From Paguma larvata (taxonomy: Eukaryota; Chordata; Mammalia; Carnivora; Viverridae), in contig JAINVK010000882.1 in the NCBI GenBank assembly GCA_030068075.1, positions 591,001-655,000 on the forward strand: a stretch of 64,000 bases of DNA, given 5' to 3'. Made by a program: the position numbers and the translations under genes. Every line of letters starts with the position of its first letter. Position 1 is the stretch's first letter. Below the pieces are notes generated by a model that was not told where the DNA came from, did no database searches, and worked only from the letters and a program-made list of their open reading frames with translations. Shown piece by piece: positions 11,931 to 22,400 of the stretch.

Positions 11931-12719
11931 TATATCCATTCCGCCCCAAATCTATTTGCCAACCTACGTCCTCGGAGCAGGAGCAGGGGCAGGGTGGGGC
12001 GGGGCGAGGTCTCAAGAAGCCTGCCCAGGCTGTTTCGGAAAAGGGCCTTCCTCTGCCTGCGGGCCCCTTGCACCCAGAACACCTGTCAATCACTGCCCCC
12101 TCTGCAGGTCCCCCCCCCGGACCCCCCCCAAGGGTGGGCCAGGTGGTGAGAACACCGCAGTCTAGAGCTGGCCCCAGACTGGCAGCACCTGCCACGCAGC
12201 ACGGCCAAGAGGCCCAACTCCGGGGCACCTCCGCCCCCCCCCCCCACTGCTGCCCGCCCCCGCCCCCCGGACATTCGCAGGCCTGCGCCGGGGTCCTGCT
12301 GGGCCGCACCCGCTGGAGAACTCTAGGGGCCCCCAAACCCAGCTGCCTCACGTACAGAGGGGGAAAGCGAGGCCGAGGGGAGGAGACACGTGTGTGAGGG
12401 GGCATGGGGTGGGGCCCACGTCCGACCAGAGACGGTCAAGCCCCGGCCGAACCGGGAAGCTTCAGGACCATCAAACACATCCTGACACACGGTCACGATG
12501 CCCCAAAGCCAGCTGCTGGTAGAAGCCTCTGGAAGTTCTGGACGAGCCTGCACACGAAGGTGAGAGCTGATGTAAGCCCGGCTTCAGATCCGCCCCCCCC
12601 CCCGCCCCGCCTCTTCCCGCAGCCTCAGTGTTTCCCACCTGTAAACTGGCGATAAAAAAAAAAAAAGCAAAGCAGAGCTGGCCACCACCTGGAGGGGGTG
12701 TGAGCCAGTGGAGTGAACC

Positions 12720-12860
12720 GTCTGCCAGGGGTTTTATGAGGCGGATAAAAGCAGCTGTCTGTGCGTGGAGTTATTAGTGTTACGTTATTGAGGAAAGCAA
12801 TCTAGCTGCTCAATCAGCTCGACAAAGCCACATCCTTTCACTATTTATAGACAAGACATG
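12720..12860. promoter_or_regulatory. Candidate intronic enhancer with a perfect MEF2 site
   Basis: A repeat-free AT-rich patch contains CTATTTATAG, a perfect MEF2 consensus, at 12841-12850. It also has GGATAAAA (GATA type) near 12742, CAGCTG (E-box) at 12752-12757, GACAAAG (SOX type) at 12821-12827 and ACATCCT (ETS type) at 12830-12836. It lies about 6 kb into the gene. The function is inferred from motif density. Confidence 0.35.
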
Positions 12861-13894
12861 AAACAGGAAAGGTGCCCTCCCCACCCAGGAGGGTGCACCC
12901 CTCAGCCCGGCACTGCCCGGGGGGCCCCGTCTGCCAGCCGAGGCCAGCACCGCCCACCGAAGGCACAGGGAGTGAGGAGGGGGGCCGGTGCCGGCGTCCG
13001 GCCCGAGGGGCCCTCCCGCAGCACCCCGGCACTTAGGGGGTGGGGCAGTGGTGTCCCGCGGGCCCCTCCCCGCCGCCAGCCTCCGGGGGTCCCAGCACCC
13101 GGATCGTGCCCCCCGCCGTCCTGTTGAAGGACTTCTCTTCTGCTAGCCAAGGGTCCGCCCTGCCCTCCCTCTTCCCGCTAAGGGCATAGTTTCCTTTCTC
13201 TTTAAAAATATATATATATTTCTTTTCAGTGGAAAAAGCGTTCGCTGCTGTTCAGAGGCAGGGCCCGGTCCGAGGAGGCACCTTCCTTTAAAGTAGGTCT
13301 GTCCCTTGACGCATCTCGGGGCAGGCCAGCAGGGGAGACGTGCTGGTTCACGGTGGGCGTCTGACACGTGTTTTTCTACCCGGTCCCGAAGCCGCAGCCA
13401 CATGAACAGAGGAAGCCCTGTAGCCGACCTGAGAATTCACCTGTTCCTCCCCCGGCCTCGCCCCAGACTCCCAGGTGACTCAGTGGAAACATCCAAACTA
13501 GGTGGCAGGAGGCGCGAAACGTCAGGTCCCTCCGAAGCAGAGAGTCAAGTCACTTCCCGCCCGAGCCCCTGAGCCTCCTCCTCGAAAGGGAAGTTGCCGT
13601 CCAGCCCCGCTTCCTCCGACCTCGGCCAGGGAGGGCTCGGGAGCGCACGCAGGCCAGCGCGGCGGTTAGAACACACGCTTTGCAGAGAAAGGGGGAGGCC
13701 GGGCCAGGCGTCACCCCGAACTCTTCGATCCTGACAGGCACCGAGGTCTTTGTGCCCCCTTCCCGCCCCCCTCCGCCCCGCCCCGGGCCTGACCCACACG
13801 GTGTGACAGGCTTGCGGGGAGCCACATAGACCAGGGCACGCTGAGCTCACCTCCGCCTGCCAGGTCATATGCACTGTTGTCGCCTCGCCTGTCC

Positions 13895-13990
13895 CCACAC
13901 CAGAAAGCCACCTCCGCGAAGGCAGACGCTGTGCCAGACCTGAGCCTGCCAGGCACACAGCAGGTGCTCCAAGGCGTCTTTGGAAAAAAG
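13895..13990 (+). repeat. L2 3' end fragment
   Basis: GAAGGCAGACGCTGTGCCAGA, then GCCAGGCACACAGCAGGTGC and TCCAAGGCGTCTTTGGAA match the L2 3' end pattern of a most-recent-use motif followed by a NGTGCTCAATAAAT-like tail. Confidence 0.65.
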
Positions 13991-14267
13991 CAGACAGGAC
14001 GGCTGATCGGAGTCCCCGCAGGCATGACAGAATCCTCAGGTCCCGTGAGGCCCTCCCCAGGCGGTGCCCCCCGCCTGGGCCCACCAGGCACCACCTTCTG
14101 GGTTCTCCGAATTAACTCATTAGCCAACTAAACATTCGAGAACGAGGATCCTGAAACCAACCGTGTCAGCTCGAAAGGAGAAGGCAGGGAGGAAGCGGAC
14201 ACTCGCCCGGTGTCTGAAGCACGCCGCTCTTTCGAAACCTCGCACCACGAAGAGATCAATGGTGTGT

Positions 14268-14367
14268 CAGCCCCACGTTACCGACGGGGAATCTGAGTTC
14301 TGGTGGCCCGGCGACCCGGGGTCACAGAGCTAGCGGGTGGCAGAGCCAGGCCTCAAACACCAGACGG
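14268..14367 (-). repeat. MIR fragment
   Basis: The order is a degraded CCATTTTACAGATGAGGAAA part, GGTCACAGAGCTAGCGGGTG and GGCAGAGCCAGGCCTCAAAC. That is the MIR core read on the minus strand. Confidence 0.8.
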
Positions 14368-15659
14368 CCCGAAGCTACGGCCCACCACCAGCCAGCCGGC
14401 TGGACTTGCCCTCCGAGCGCGACGCGCACTCCGCTTCTGCGATCACCCAGCAGGCGCCCAGGGGAACGGACTTTCTCGCAGGCCGGGAGCCCACCCTAGC
14501 AGTCCTGGGGCCCCCGCTCCCAGCCCAGGACCAGGCAGCCCCCAGATGCCTTTCGGTGACCCCCTGGGCCTGCCTGCAGGGCCGGCGCTCCCCCCCGCAG
14601 GGACGGGCAGCGGTCTCCCCTCTGCAGCCACGGGCCCGCCACACCTCAGCTACTCGGTGACGCCCTGGGAGAGCCCTCACACAACAGAAACCTCTTTTTC
14701 CGACGCTGAGCCCTGCAGCCACCTGACTAGCGGCTTCTGGGGAAGGTTCCTTCTCTTTTGGGGTGGAAACAGATGATTCACCAGGTACGAATGTGCCCAG
14801 CACTGTGACACCACCGTTTCCCACACCCTATCCATAGAGGAGCCTGCAAACCAACCCAGAAAGTCAAAGAATCTTCTGAGAGTCCGGGATGAAGGCTACA
14901 GAGTCGGCGTTTACACCCACGTTGGCACCAGAAGCCTGTACCCCAACCCCTTTGAGGAAAAGGTGCTTCCTCGCTCAGCCGCGAGCGCCAGGCCACCCAT
15001 ACTGGCAGCCTTCTGGGGCCTCGGGGGAACAGAAGGGCCGGGGCAGAGGGAGCCAGGGCCCCTCACGAGAGTGGCCACAGCGTCCCCAAACTGCACCATG
15101 AGTCCAGACCTGTGCCTCTCCGCACCTGGACCTGGCTGTCGCCCTGTCCCTGCTTGGGTCCCCAGGCTCCGGCACACTGCCACCCAGAGGTGGGGCCTCT
15201 GAGGACGGCGCTTCCGTTCCGTCTTCCAAGTGGATCTGTGGGGTGTGCACAATGGGGTCTCTGTGGGCCAAGCTCGGCGGAGTGCCAGGCTGGACCGAGG
15301 CAGGCTTCCCGCCAAGGAGGAGGGGGCCCCAGGCCCCGGGGAGGAGACAAGGCCGGCGCCCAAGCCCTGATCGGTGGCCTGGCTCGGCGTGAGGGGTGGG
15401 AGAGCACGCCACACTGTCGCTCTGTCCCCTAGAAGTGTCTCACCCCAGGAGCCCCCTTGTGACCCGGGCTCCAGCCCAGAGAGACTCCGGGGTCCCCTGG
15501 GCCAGTCTGTCCCTGCTCCCTGGTGGCACAGAGAGACTGCCCCTACCTTCCCCAGCACGGCACCGCTCCGGCCTTCCCGAAGTCCTCCACACAGGCCCCA
15601 TGGGCGCGCACAGGGCCAGGGCAGGCGTGGGGCAGGCGGGAAGGGAGTCGTGCATTCTG

Positions 15660-15915
15660 GGAAGCCACACATAATTAATCACACGGCATTAATCCGCCCC
15701 CGACAATAGCCGCTGCGCTTCCCCTGAATCCCAGCTGTCGGTCTCTGAATGAAAGGAAACAAGATTTAGGGCATCAAGCGTCGCTGAGGCTTCTGCGGGA
15801 GAAGAAAAAGGCCCCAAAAAAGCAGAAAAAAAAAAAAAAAAAGTAGTGTGCATTCATTAGCGTCTGACAAAGGCACAATCCTCTTTGTCTATTAAACTGC
15901 TCACAGACCTGCTTA
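15660..15915. promoter_or_regulatory. Candidate intronic enhancer with clustered SOX motifs
   Basis: A repeat-free patch about 3.2 kb into the gene. TGACAAAGG (15865-15873), CACAAT (15874-15879) and CTTTGTCT (15883-15890) form three SOX-type sites in 26 bp, the outer two facing each other. ATAATTAATC and CATTAATCC near 15671-15694 are homeodomain type. An A17 run near 15825-15842 interrupts it. The sequence looks constrained, but I cannot test this. Confidence 0.4.
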
Positions 15916-16679
15916 ATTGGCTTCGGTTTGGGGGGGTGGGGGCAGCGAAGGAGGGGCGGCTTGCCCACGGGCCAAGGGTTGTCAAGGGAAGGGCCCCTCA
16001 GCAGTGGGAATGCAGCACGCGGGGAGGAGCAGGGACCGGACGGCTGGGGAGTCGCTTCTTCCTCTGCAGCCCCCACCGGGGGGGAGGTGCCCTGTCTCCA
16101 GCCACCAAGCACCTCCTCGCATTCCCACCCGGGACAAAGTCAAGCCGAAGGGCATCAGCCACGAAAGAAAAACTTCCCGAGGCCAGTGCGCACCGGGAGG
16201 GAGCGGACTCTAAAACCCGAGTCGGGGCGGGTGGCGGACCCGCGCCACATACGGCACACGACGACGCACGCTGGTTTCCCAGCCAAGGACCCAGCCCCGG
16301 AGCCGCCGGGACCCAGTGACGGAGCCGCCGATGCCGTGACGGAAACCGAGCTCGGCAGCTACTCCCACCCCCCAACCCGGGAGAGGAGCCCCCAACCTCA
16401 CCTGAGGTCAGAGAGGGTGAGCTGGGGAAGGCCGAGGGCCCAGGGGGGGCGAGCTTGGCTTTGAAATAGCCACTTCTGGCCGAGGCACTGCACTCGCCTG
16501 CCTGGAGGAGGCGCTCCCCCGTCGGCAGGGTGGAGGGGGCTGGGCCGCTCTAGAGGTCCACAGCCTCCCTGAAGGGTCATCGTCTCTTAGGGACTTTAGG
16601 AAGAAACAGGGTACTGGGAATTCCCACCTAGCCCCCCAGGAGCCCAAGGAGGCCCACAAAGGCGTGCTCGAACCTCCAG

Positions 16680-16770
16680 CGGCCAGACCAGCTCCGCACG
16701 CAGCATAATTGCTGGTGATTAAGTAATTGCCAGACTTTGTCCAATAAAAGTAGCACGTGACCGCGCCCAG
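16680..16770. promoter_or_regulatory. Candidate element beside exon 2
   Basis: A patch 130-220 bp downstream of the exon 2 donor has CATAATTGC, GATTAAGTAATTGCC, ACTTTGTCCAATAAAA and a CACGTG E-box at 16754-16759. Homeodomain, SOX and CCAAT-type motifs are packed in 75 bp of unusually AT-rich sequence. Confidence 0.3.
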
Positions 16771-16899
16771 CCTTCTGGGCCATCTCCAGAAGACAATGGC
16801 CCAGTGTTCTGTCCCTGCGGGCCCCTGCTGCAGAAGGCAGGGGCTCTGCTCCCGACAAAAGCACCGGGTCCCCGCAGGGGCGCAGGGGCGCGTACTCAC

Positions 16900-16981
16900 A
16901 CACAGGCCTCCGTGCCGTTGGGGGACACTTCACACTTCCCGCCATTCATGCAGCTCTCGCTGGGCTGGGAACATCGCAGGC
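16900..16981 (-). CDS. NOTCH1: NOTCH1 exon 2: first part of EGF1
   Basis: This 82-nt exon encodes the first residues of mature Notch1 and four of the six cysteines of EGF1 (RCSQ, ESC, GGKC, EAC). The acceptor is a C-rich tract ending in AG at 16983-16982. The donor reads GTGAGT at 16899-16894. Its first two bases complete the glycine codon begun by exon 1, and its last two start the valine codon completed by exon 3. The NGT motif is an N-glycosylation sequon, at a position that is glycosylated in human NOTCH1 as I recall. The loop between the third and fourth cysteines reads EVSPNGTEA. This is one residue longer than I recall for human and mouse, and explains 82 nt against 79 in human. Confidence 0.95.
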
Positions 16982-18652
16982 CTGGGGGGGGGGAGGCAAG
17001 ACAAGAGGTCAGCCTGGGTGGCACTGGGGCCCTGAGACGGCGAAGGGCCCACCCCAGGGCGCACAGCCACCCCTCACCTAGAAGGCTATGCCTCATCACG
17101 GGGCTGCTGGGGGCAGGGGACCTCGAGAACCCTCCAAAACTGAACCCCAAGGGGCTTCAACGTTCCGCCCTGAGTTCTGTAGTCAGAAACTGGGGGGGAA
17201 GGACAACAGGTTGGCTGGCTGGCAGGTGGACAGGTCACGTTCGAAGTGGGCAAGGGTGGCCTGAAATGCCATGTGGACCACAGTGGAGCGAGACTGAGGT
17301 GACCCGGGCCAGCTCTCCCGACTCTGCACCCCCACCTCTCTTCAACGGGGAGCCCGACGGGGCCGGGGCCCCTATCCAGCCACCAAGATTGTCTGGCTGT
17401 TCAAACAGGTTCTGTGAGGGGGCGGTGCTGGGGGGGCACACTCCCCACCGCCCCCCCCAGCTCGTGGGAAAAAGCGACAGCTGCAAAGCCCAATGCCCCG
17501 CCCGCCAACAAAGCCCAGCTATGGAATCAGAGCAGCCCATTGTCACCAGGGCCGCCTCCTGGGGCACAAGGGCTGCACCTCGGGGACCCGGCCCCGCCTC
17601 CGGGACACCCAATACCTGCTCCCTCAGCGGGCATCCTCAGCTACACCCAGGGGAGGGGGAGGAAGGAGCCCCTTTGGAAGGAATTCGACCCCATTCCCAA
17701 GAAGGGATTAATCAAGTCACTCCCGCCTGGTTTTACAAGGGCAGTGTAAAGGAAGCCCCTCATGGGGGCGGAGAGGGGGTGTGACTGGGAACCCCCACCT
17801 TCTGGAAGTAGGGATCTAATTCTCCCCTCCAACTTGCAGGGGAAGATGGAAATGAATCACCACTAGACTCCTCCGTGCGAAGTGGAGAGAGAGGCAAGCG
17901 CTCCTTCTCCAGGGCCCTCTCCACCCTTGGAATCTGCAAGATTCCAAACTTGAACTCGAAAAGTCAAAGTCCCACCAGTCAGTCACGGCTGGGTGTTCCG
18001 CACACCCCCCGCCCCCGCCAAACTGTCTGTGAGCCGGGATGGGGGCAGCGATCAGGCGTGGGAAGGAGACGCCTCTGTCCGCGCCTCCCGCCTGGCCCTT
18101 CGCGAACTCTCCTAAATGCGGAGAAGGCCGATCCGCCTGGCACCCCACTGCCCACCACGCCCCGCAGCCCGTCCGCGCCGCATAGCTCCCTAAAGGCAAC
18201 GCGAAGCCCCGGACCCCCACGCTCCGCGCCCCAGCATCCGCCCCCGGCGCGGGCCAGAGGCGAAAAATGAGATAAATGGCCCCCAAAGCAACAGGAAACC
18301 AAAACCGACTCGATTCAAATCGAAAAGCAGTAGGCAGCTCGCCCGCCTGCCCCGGCGGCAAGCCCCACGCGTGGCTGATGAAGGGCGAGCCCAGGGCTGG
18401 GCCTCCGGGGGCCCTCCCAGCGGCCCCATGCCCGGCTTCAAACCCGGGTCCATGCGCGGGCGGCGCGAGCCCAGCCCGATTGGGCGGGCGACGCGGGGGA
18501 GGGTCCGTCCTTCTCCCCGGGGCCGCGGATCGCCGGGTTTCCCCCCTCCCCGCCCTGGCCGCCCGTTCCCAGCAGCCCGGGGCGCGCGCGCAGGGCGCCG
18601 CCAAAGTTTCCGAAGGGCGCGGAAAGTTTCGGGCTCGCGGACGGGCGCCTAC
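16982..18652 (-). other. NOTCH1: NOTCH1 intron 1 (1.67 kb)
   Basis: The donor reads GTAGGC at 18652 and below, and the acceptor is a C-rich tract before exon 2. The length is close to the roughly 1.6 kb I recall for human. The half nearest exon 1 lies in the CpG island. The other half is unique sequence with an RBPJ/SOX motif cluster at 17460-17545. No repeat or embedded gene is seen. Confidence 0.9.
17460..17545. promoter_or_regulatory. Candidate intron 1 element with RBPJ, E-box and SOX motifs
   Basis: CGTGGGAA (optimal RBPJ) at 17463-17470, CAGCTG at 17478-17483, ACAAAG at 17508-17513 and CCATTGTC at 17537-17544 lie within 82 bp. The location is about 1.5 kb inside the gene. It is a possible Notch-responsive or SOX-responsive site. 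Only the motifs are seen. Confidence 0.35.
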
Positions 18653-18713
18653 CTCGTGCGGCGAGCGCGGGCAGCAGCGCCAGGCAGAGCAGGGGCGCCA
18701 GGAGCGGCGGCAT
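18653..18713 (-). CDS. NOTCH1: NOTCH1 exon 1 coding part: start codon and signal peptide
   Basis: Translation starts at the ATG at 18713-18711, which has a purine (G) at -3. The next 20 codons give the ER signal peptide, MPPLLAPLLCLALLPALAAR, with a hydrophobic leucine/alanine core and small residues before the expected cleavage site. One further G begins the glycine codon that exon 2 completes. The donor reads G followed by GTAGGC. The 61-nt coding length and this peptide are the same as human NOTCH1 from memory, so this start is secure. Upstream in-frame starts are not supported because the apparent ones are GTG or TTG. Confidence 0.97.
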
Positions 18714-18960
18714 GCCTGCCCGCCGGCTGCCCGCTGCGCCCGGTGGCGGCCTCCTGCGCCGGGACGGCGGGGATCTGGCGCACACGCGCGCGCCGGACGG
18801 TCCCACGGGCGGCGGCGGCCCGCGGCGGCCCTCTGCTTCGCGGCGAGCGGGCGGCGCTGGGCCCCCAAGGCCTCCGGGCCCGGCTCGGCGCCCCGGCTAG
18901 TTCCTCCGCTGCGCTCGCGCCCGCGCCCGCGCCCCGCGCCCCTGCGCTCCCTCCCGCGGC
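18714..18960 (-). other. NOTCH1: NOTCH1 5' UTR (estimated extent)
   Basis: This is GC-rich sequence between the ATG and the GC-box cluster. The human 5' UTR is about 260 nt from memory, which would put the start near 18950-18980 here. I see no initiator that fixes the start, so the right edge is approximate. Confidence 0.55.
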
Positions 18961-18984
18961 CGAGGCACTAGTGAGGCGCCGGAG

Positions 18985-19040
18985 GCCGCGCGCTCCGCCC
19001 CCGCCCGCCGGCCCCGCCCCCTAGGGCCCGCCCCGCCGAT
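18985..19040. promoter_or_regulatory. GC-box (SP/KLF) cluster
   Basis: CCGCCCCCGCCC at about 18995-19006, GCCCCGCCCC at 19011-19020 and GCCCGCCCCGCC at about 19026-19037 are overlapping SP/KLF-type sites. They lie just upstream of the expected NOTCH1 start, consistent with a TATA-less core promoter. Confidence 0.6.
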
Positions 19041-19267
19041 CCCTCCGCACCCCTCGCCCTCGCTGGCCGCGCCCCTGCGCGCACCGCGCCTGCCCTGCCT
19101 CTCCTCTGGCCCGGCGCGCATCTGGGTTCTTCGGCTTTCGGGGCCCCGGGGGAGAAAAGAGGCGTCGGGGGCCGGCCCTAGGGACTACTTCTTGTTCGAA
19201 AGTTTTCAGCGGCAAAAAGTTTGGCTCACGGCTGCGGAAGGATCCGGCTCTGACGGTCGTCTAGCTC

Positions 19268-19300
19268 GGCGACAATTGGCAAAGATTTGCATCTCAATAG
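19268..19300. promoter_or_regulatory. Octamer motif upstream of the NOTCH1 promoter
   Basis: ATTTGCAT, a perfect POU octamer, lies at 19285-19292 next to GACAATTGGC. The pair is about 330 bp upstream of the estimated start and inside the island shoulder. Motif only. Confidence 0.3.
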
Positions 19301-19480
19301 CGGAGGAGGCGCGGGCGGAGTAGGGAGAGGGGAGCCTGACGGGGGGGACCTTGTGCGGTGGGGAACTGGGCTCGGGGAGGCGGGGAGGATCGCCCGAGGC
19401 CGTTTGGGGGACTCGGGGCCCGGGAAGAGAGTTCAGGGAGAAGTCGTGCGCTTGGCAGCCTTAGGGAAGCCTCTGACCCA

Positions 19481-22400
19481 GGGGCTCTAGTCCCAGGAGC
19501 CCTGAGGTCGCAGTTGTAAGCCTCCAGGAGACGGACTCTGACGGCCGGGGCACTTGACCCCGAGGGATGGTGGAGGCTCGGCTGCTGTTACTTTTCGGAA
19601 AGGGGACTCTGGGTGCCCCCAATGGACCAACCTGGGGCTGATGCCTGGCCAAACAGATTGCTCACCCAGTCCCCCAGGAGGGACCCGCCTCAGACGCTCC
19701 TTGATCACCCCCCAGCCCCTTCTGGCGCCTCCCGCTAAAGCGCACAGGAGTTCCGCAGACCCACCGCTAGCGTCCCGGGCCCCTCCCACGTGCTCCTTCC
19801 GCATGATTTATTTCTCCGCCGCAGTGCCAGATTTGGGCATCCTGTGCCAAGCTTAAGCGCTGGGCATTCGGAATGCCTGCCACAGTCCCTCCTGAAACCA
19901 AAGTTCATGGCCCAGACCGCCTTCTCCCTGTCCTGACACAGGATGGTGAGCCCCCCTCTGGAGTAGGTGATGCCAAAGGGGGGGGGCTGTAAAGGCTGAG
20001 AGGGACCTCGCTGGGTGAAGGACAGTGGGCAGGGATATCCAGCAGGGCGGCAGAAACCCTGCACCAGCCACCGGTGCAGGGGGGCCCTTCAGGGTAGGCA
20101 GAGTGGGGTGCCTGGTGGCGGGCACGGTGCACACCTGACTCCTGCCCACTATTCCTGCCATACCTGTTGTAGGGCACGGGATGGGGGGGGCAGCTGGGAT
20201 GCTGGGAGTGCAGGACAGACAGCCAGTTGGGGCCGAGGCAGCTGCTGCCAGGGGCCTCCCTTGCCTGCCTCCTTCCAGAAGCTGGCTGTGCTTCCTGCTT
20301 CCCAGAGCCTAGGGTAAGGGTAACTTCTCTGGGGCCAGTGCCCGGGCGCTGAGACACCTGAGGCCGCAGAGATGTTTCTATAACAGCAGCCCAGCAGCCT
20401 GGAGGAGCAGATTGTCCGTCCAAGGAAGAAAGTGGCCGCAGAGTCCCTCCCTGTCCCCCCTGCCCAGCTCACGGACTCAGGGCTCTGCCCCCCACATCCT
20501 CTTCTACTCTTGGGGGAGGACTCAAGGCCTCAGGCCAGGGGGTGCTCCTCTGGGAGCCACTGCCTAGATGCCGCGGCATTGGGGCCTGCTTTCTGCCAGT
20601 GGCTCCAGGCTCCAGGTTCAGCCCAGGCTTGGGAGCGGCTCCAGAGGGAGGGGAGGAGGGAGAGGAAGAGGGATCACCGGCGGAGGGGTGTCTCACCCGG
20701 GGTCTGCCCAGCTGTGCCAGCTCTACTAGGGCCCTCACGCGGGAGCCGGATGCTCACATTAGCCGGTGCCAGACTTCTCAGGCTTCCAGCCCCCGGGCCA
20801 CCTGCTGCCTCGGGTACCCCGAGGGGAGACAGGGGCCAAGGAGATCCCAGGAAAGCCAGAGTGGCTGGGAAGGGCTTGTGAATGGCCAAGCAGGGGGCTG
20901 GCCGGAGGGGGGTGGTAGGCGGGGCAAGTGGGCCCAAAGCTTTTCATTCGCAGATTAGGCCTGAGCTTGGTCAACCTTCCCCGGTCAGGGAGTTCGAGGG
21001 AGGGGTTCTGATGGCCTCGGACCTGATGGTGGTGGATGTTGAGGAGAAACTGAGGGAAAGCAAGGAATGAGAGGCAGACGCAGGGCACCGGCCACTCTGG
21101 AGCCCTGACCGGAGGGCAGGGGCTGGGGCTGAACAGGCACCTGCCTGGCTCTCGGTGGGGGCTGACAGTAGGCGTGAGGCTACAAGCCTGGCTCCCAGAG
21201 CGTTGCTGAAAGTGTCCGGTGGCCACCTCGGGTACCCGGTGTCTCCCCTGGGCCAGTGGGCCAGGCCCTAAAGGAGAGAAGGCCCTCACGCTCTGCACCC
21301 TAGGCAGACTGACCTGGGTGGGCTCCCCCCTCCGTTGCCTCAGGAGATGCTGCAGTGTGTTGTCAGGGTGAGCAGGGGAGGCGTGCTGCCCTTTGGCCCC
21401 TTCCTGTTCCCAGAGGGAACGCCCATCCTAGGCCCCCTTGGGGAAAGGGGGGTCGGCAGTGGCTCCGTCTGCTTGCGGTGGTCAATGTCGTTAAAGCCCC
21501 CAGGACGCTAAGGTGCGGCGAGGGCTGAGAGTCCTGGTCTCGTAGTACTGACCCTGCTCCTTCCTGCGGTGATTGGTCTGGGTGCTTCTGGGGCTCCCCC
21601 GTGACCCCTCGCACCCCGGGGGTTTGGGAGAAGGTAAGCGTAGGCTCCTGAGTTTTTAGAGGAGCTACGCCAGGCCGAGACCAGCTCCCGGGCAGGCAGG
21701 GTCTGGGCCTCGGTCCACGGCAGCACACGCCCCCCCAGAGGGCTGCAGGGGCCATGTGCGCCACCCCTTGGCCTCAGACTAGGTTCGAGAGGGGATGGCC
21801 GCAGGTCAGACTTAGGGGGTGGGCCCAGGCCTGCCTGGTGTGGACTGCAGTGGCCCCAAAGCAGAGGGGAGGAGCAAAGGCTCAGGAGTGCGGCCTTTGA
21901 CAAGTGCACTGGCCTGACCTGGGAGGGGGGCACCTTCCGGAGCAGCTGTGGGAAGATTCCAGAACATAGGGGAAGGGCCTCACTCACTACCTTTTGAAGT
22001 TGATTGTAAAACATATCTGACCTGCTTGCAGAGAGAGCCTGGGGGCCTGAGAAGTCCAGCCTCTTACCTCCCCCCCTCCCCATTGAGAGCCACGGCCGGG
22101 CACCATGGACCCTGACCGCCTGCCCACCACGGGGCCAGCACTGCCCCTGTGCCTCAGTGTCTCCTTTACCAAGTCCTTTCTACTTTTTTTCTACTTGAGA
22201 CCAACCAGGAACACTTCCCAGAGGTTTGAGTGTTTTTCCAGGATGCGGACCTGGTGGCTTTGTGGCGTTCCTTCAGGTGGACAGGCCAGGGCTAGCCACC
22301 CAGTCCCCTGAGCTGGACGCCAGGCCAAGCAGTGTGTCTCCACGCGGGGGCACGCGTGCGGGGCGCCACCGGCTTCCCGCCGCACTTTCCCGAGGATGGG

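Larger units (their letters stand above)
759..16899 (-). other. NOTCH1: NOTCH1 intron 2 (16.1 kb)
   Basis: This large intron separates the two exons that share EGF1. It is mostly GC-rich unique sequence, with one carnivore SINE, two L1 3' ends, and L2 and MIR fragments listed separately. AT-richer, repeat-free patches stand out at 2760-3480, 4420-4460, 4840-4930, 6255-6500, 6885-7010, 9110-9200, 10515-10570, 12720-12860, 15660-15915 and 16680-16770. The stronger ones are listed as candidate regulatory elements. I found no convincing internal exon or embedded gene on either strand. From memory, the human intron is about 20 kb. Confidence 0.85.
1..18960 (-). other. NOTCH1: NOTCH1 gene, 5' part (exons 1-3; continues beyond the left edge)
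   Basis: This is the 5' portion of the Notch1 receptor gene, read leftwards. NOTCH1 encodes a single-pass type I receptor of about 2,550 residues that is cleaved on ligand binding to release a transcriptional co-activator. Three exons are visible. Joined in phase they encode a signal peptide, EGF1, EGF2 and most of EGF3, which is the known NOTCH1 N-terminus. The intron phases and exon sizes (61 coding, 82 and 263 nt) match my memory of human NOTCH1 apart from one extra codon in exon 2. Exon 4 onward is outside the window. The right limit is an estimate of the transcription start, about 250 nt upstream of the ATG, and is not observed. Confidence 0.93.
18040..19480. promoter_or_regulatory. NOTCH1: NOTCH1 promoter CpG island
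   Basis: CpG dinucleotides are dense from about 18040, through exon 1 and up to about 19150, then thin out to about 19480. No TATA box is visible at a suitable distance from the ATG, which suits a CpG-island promoter with dispersed starts. The island covers the 3' part of the promoter, exon 1 and the start of intron 1. The edges are judged by eye. Confidence 0.85.

Noticed and set aside
18714..18868. Possible upstream or in-frame extended starts for NOTCH1
   Set aside because: The apparent starts at 18806 and 18868 are GTG and TTG on the minus strand, not ATG, so they do not challenge the ATG at 18713.
20015..21070. Open frames upstream of NOTCH1 that could be a small divergent gene
   Set aside because: No conserved domain, no clear splice pattern and no codon-use signal. 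A non-coding transcript is possible, but a protein is not supported.
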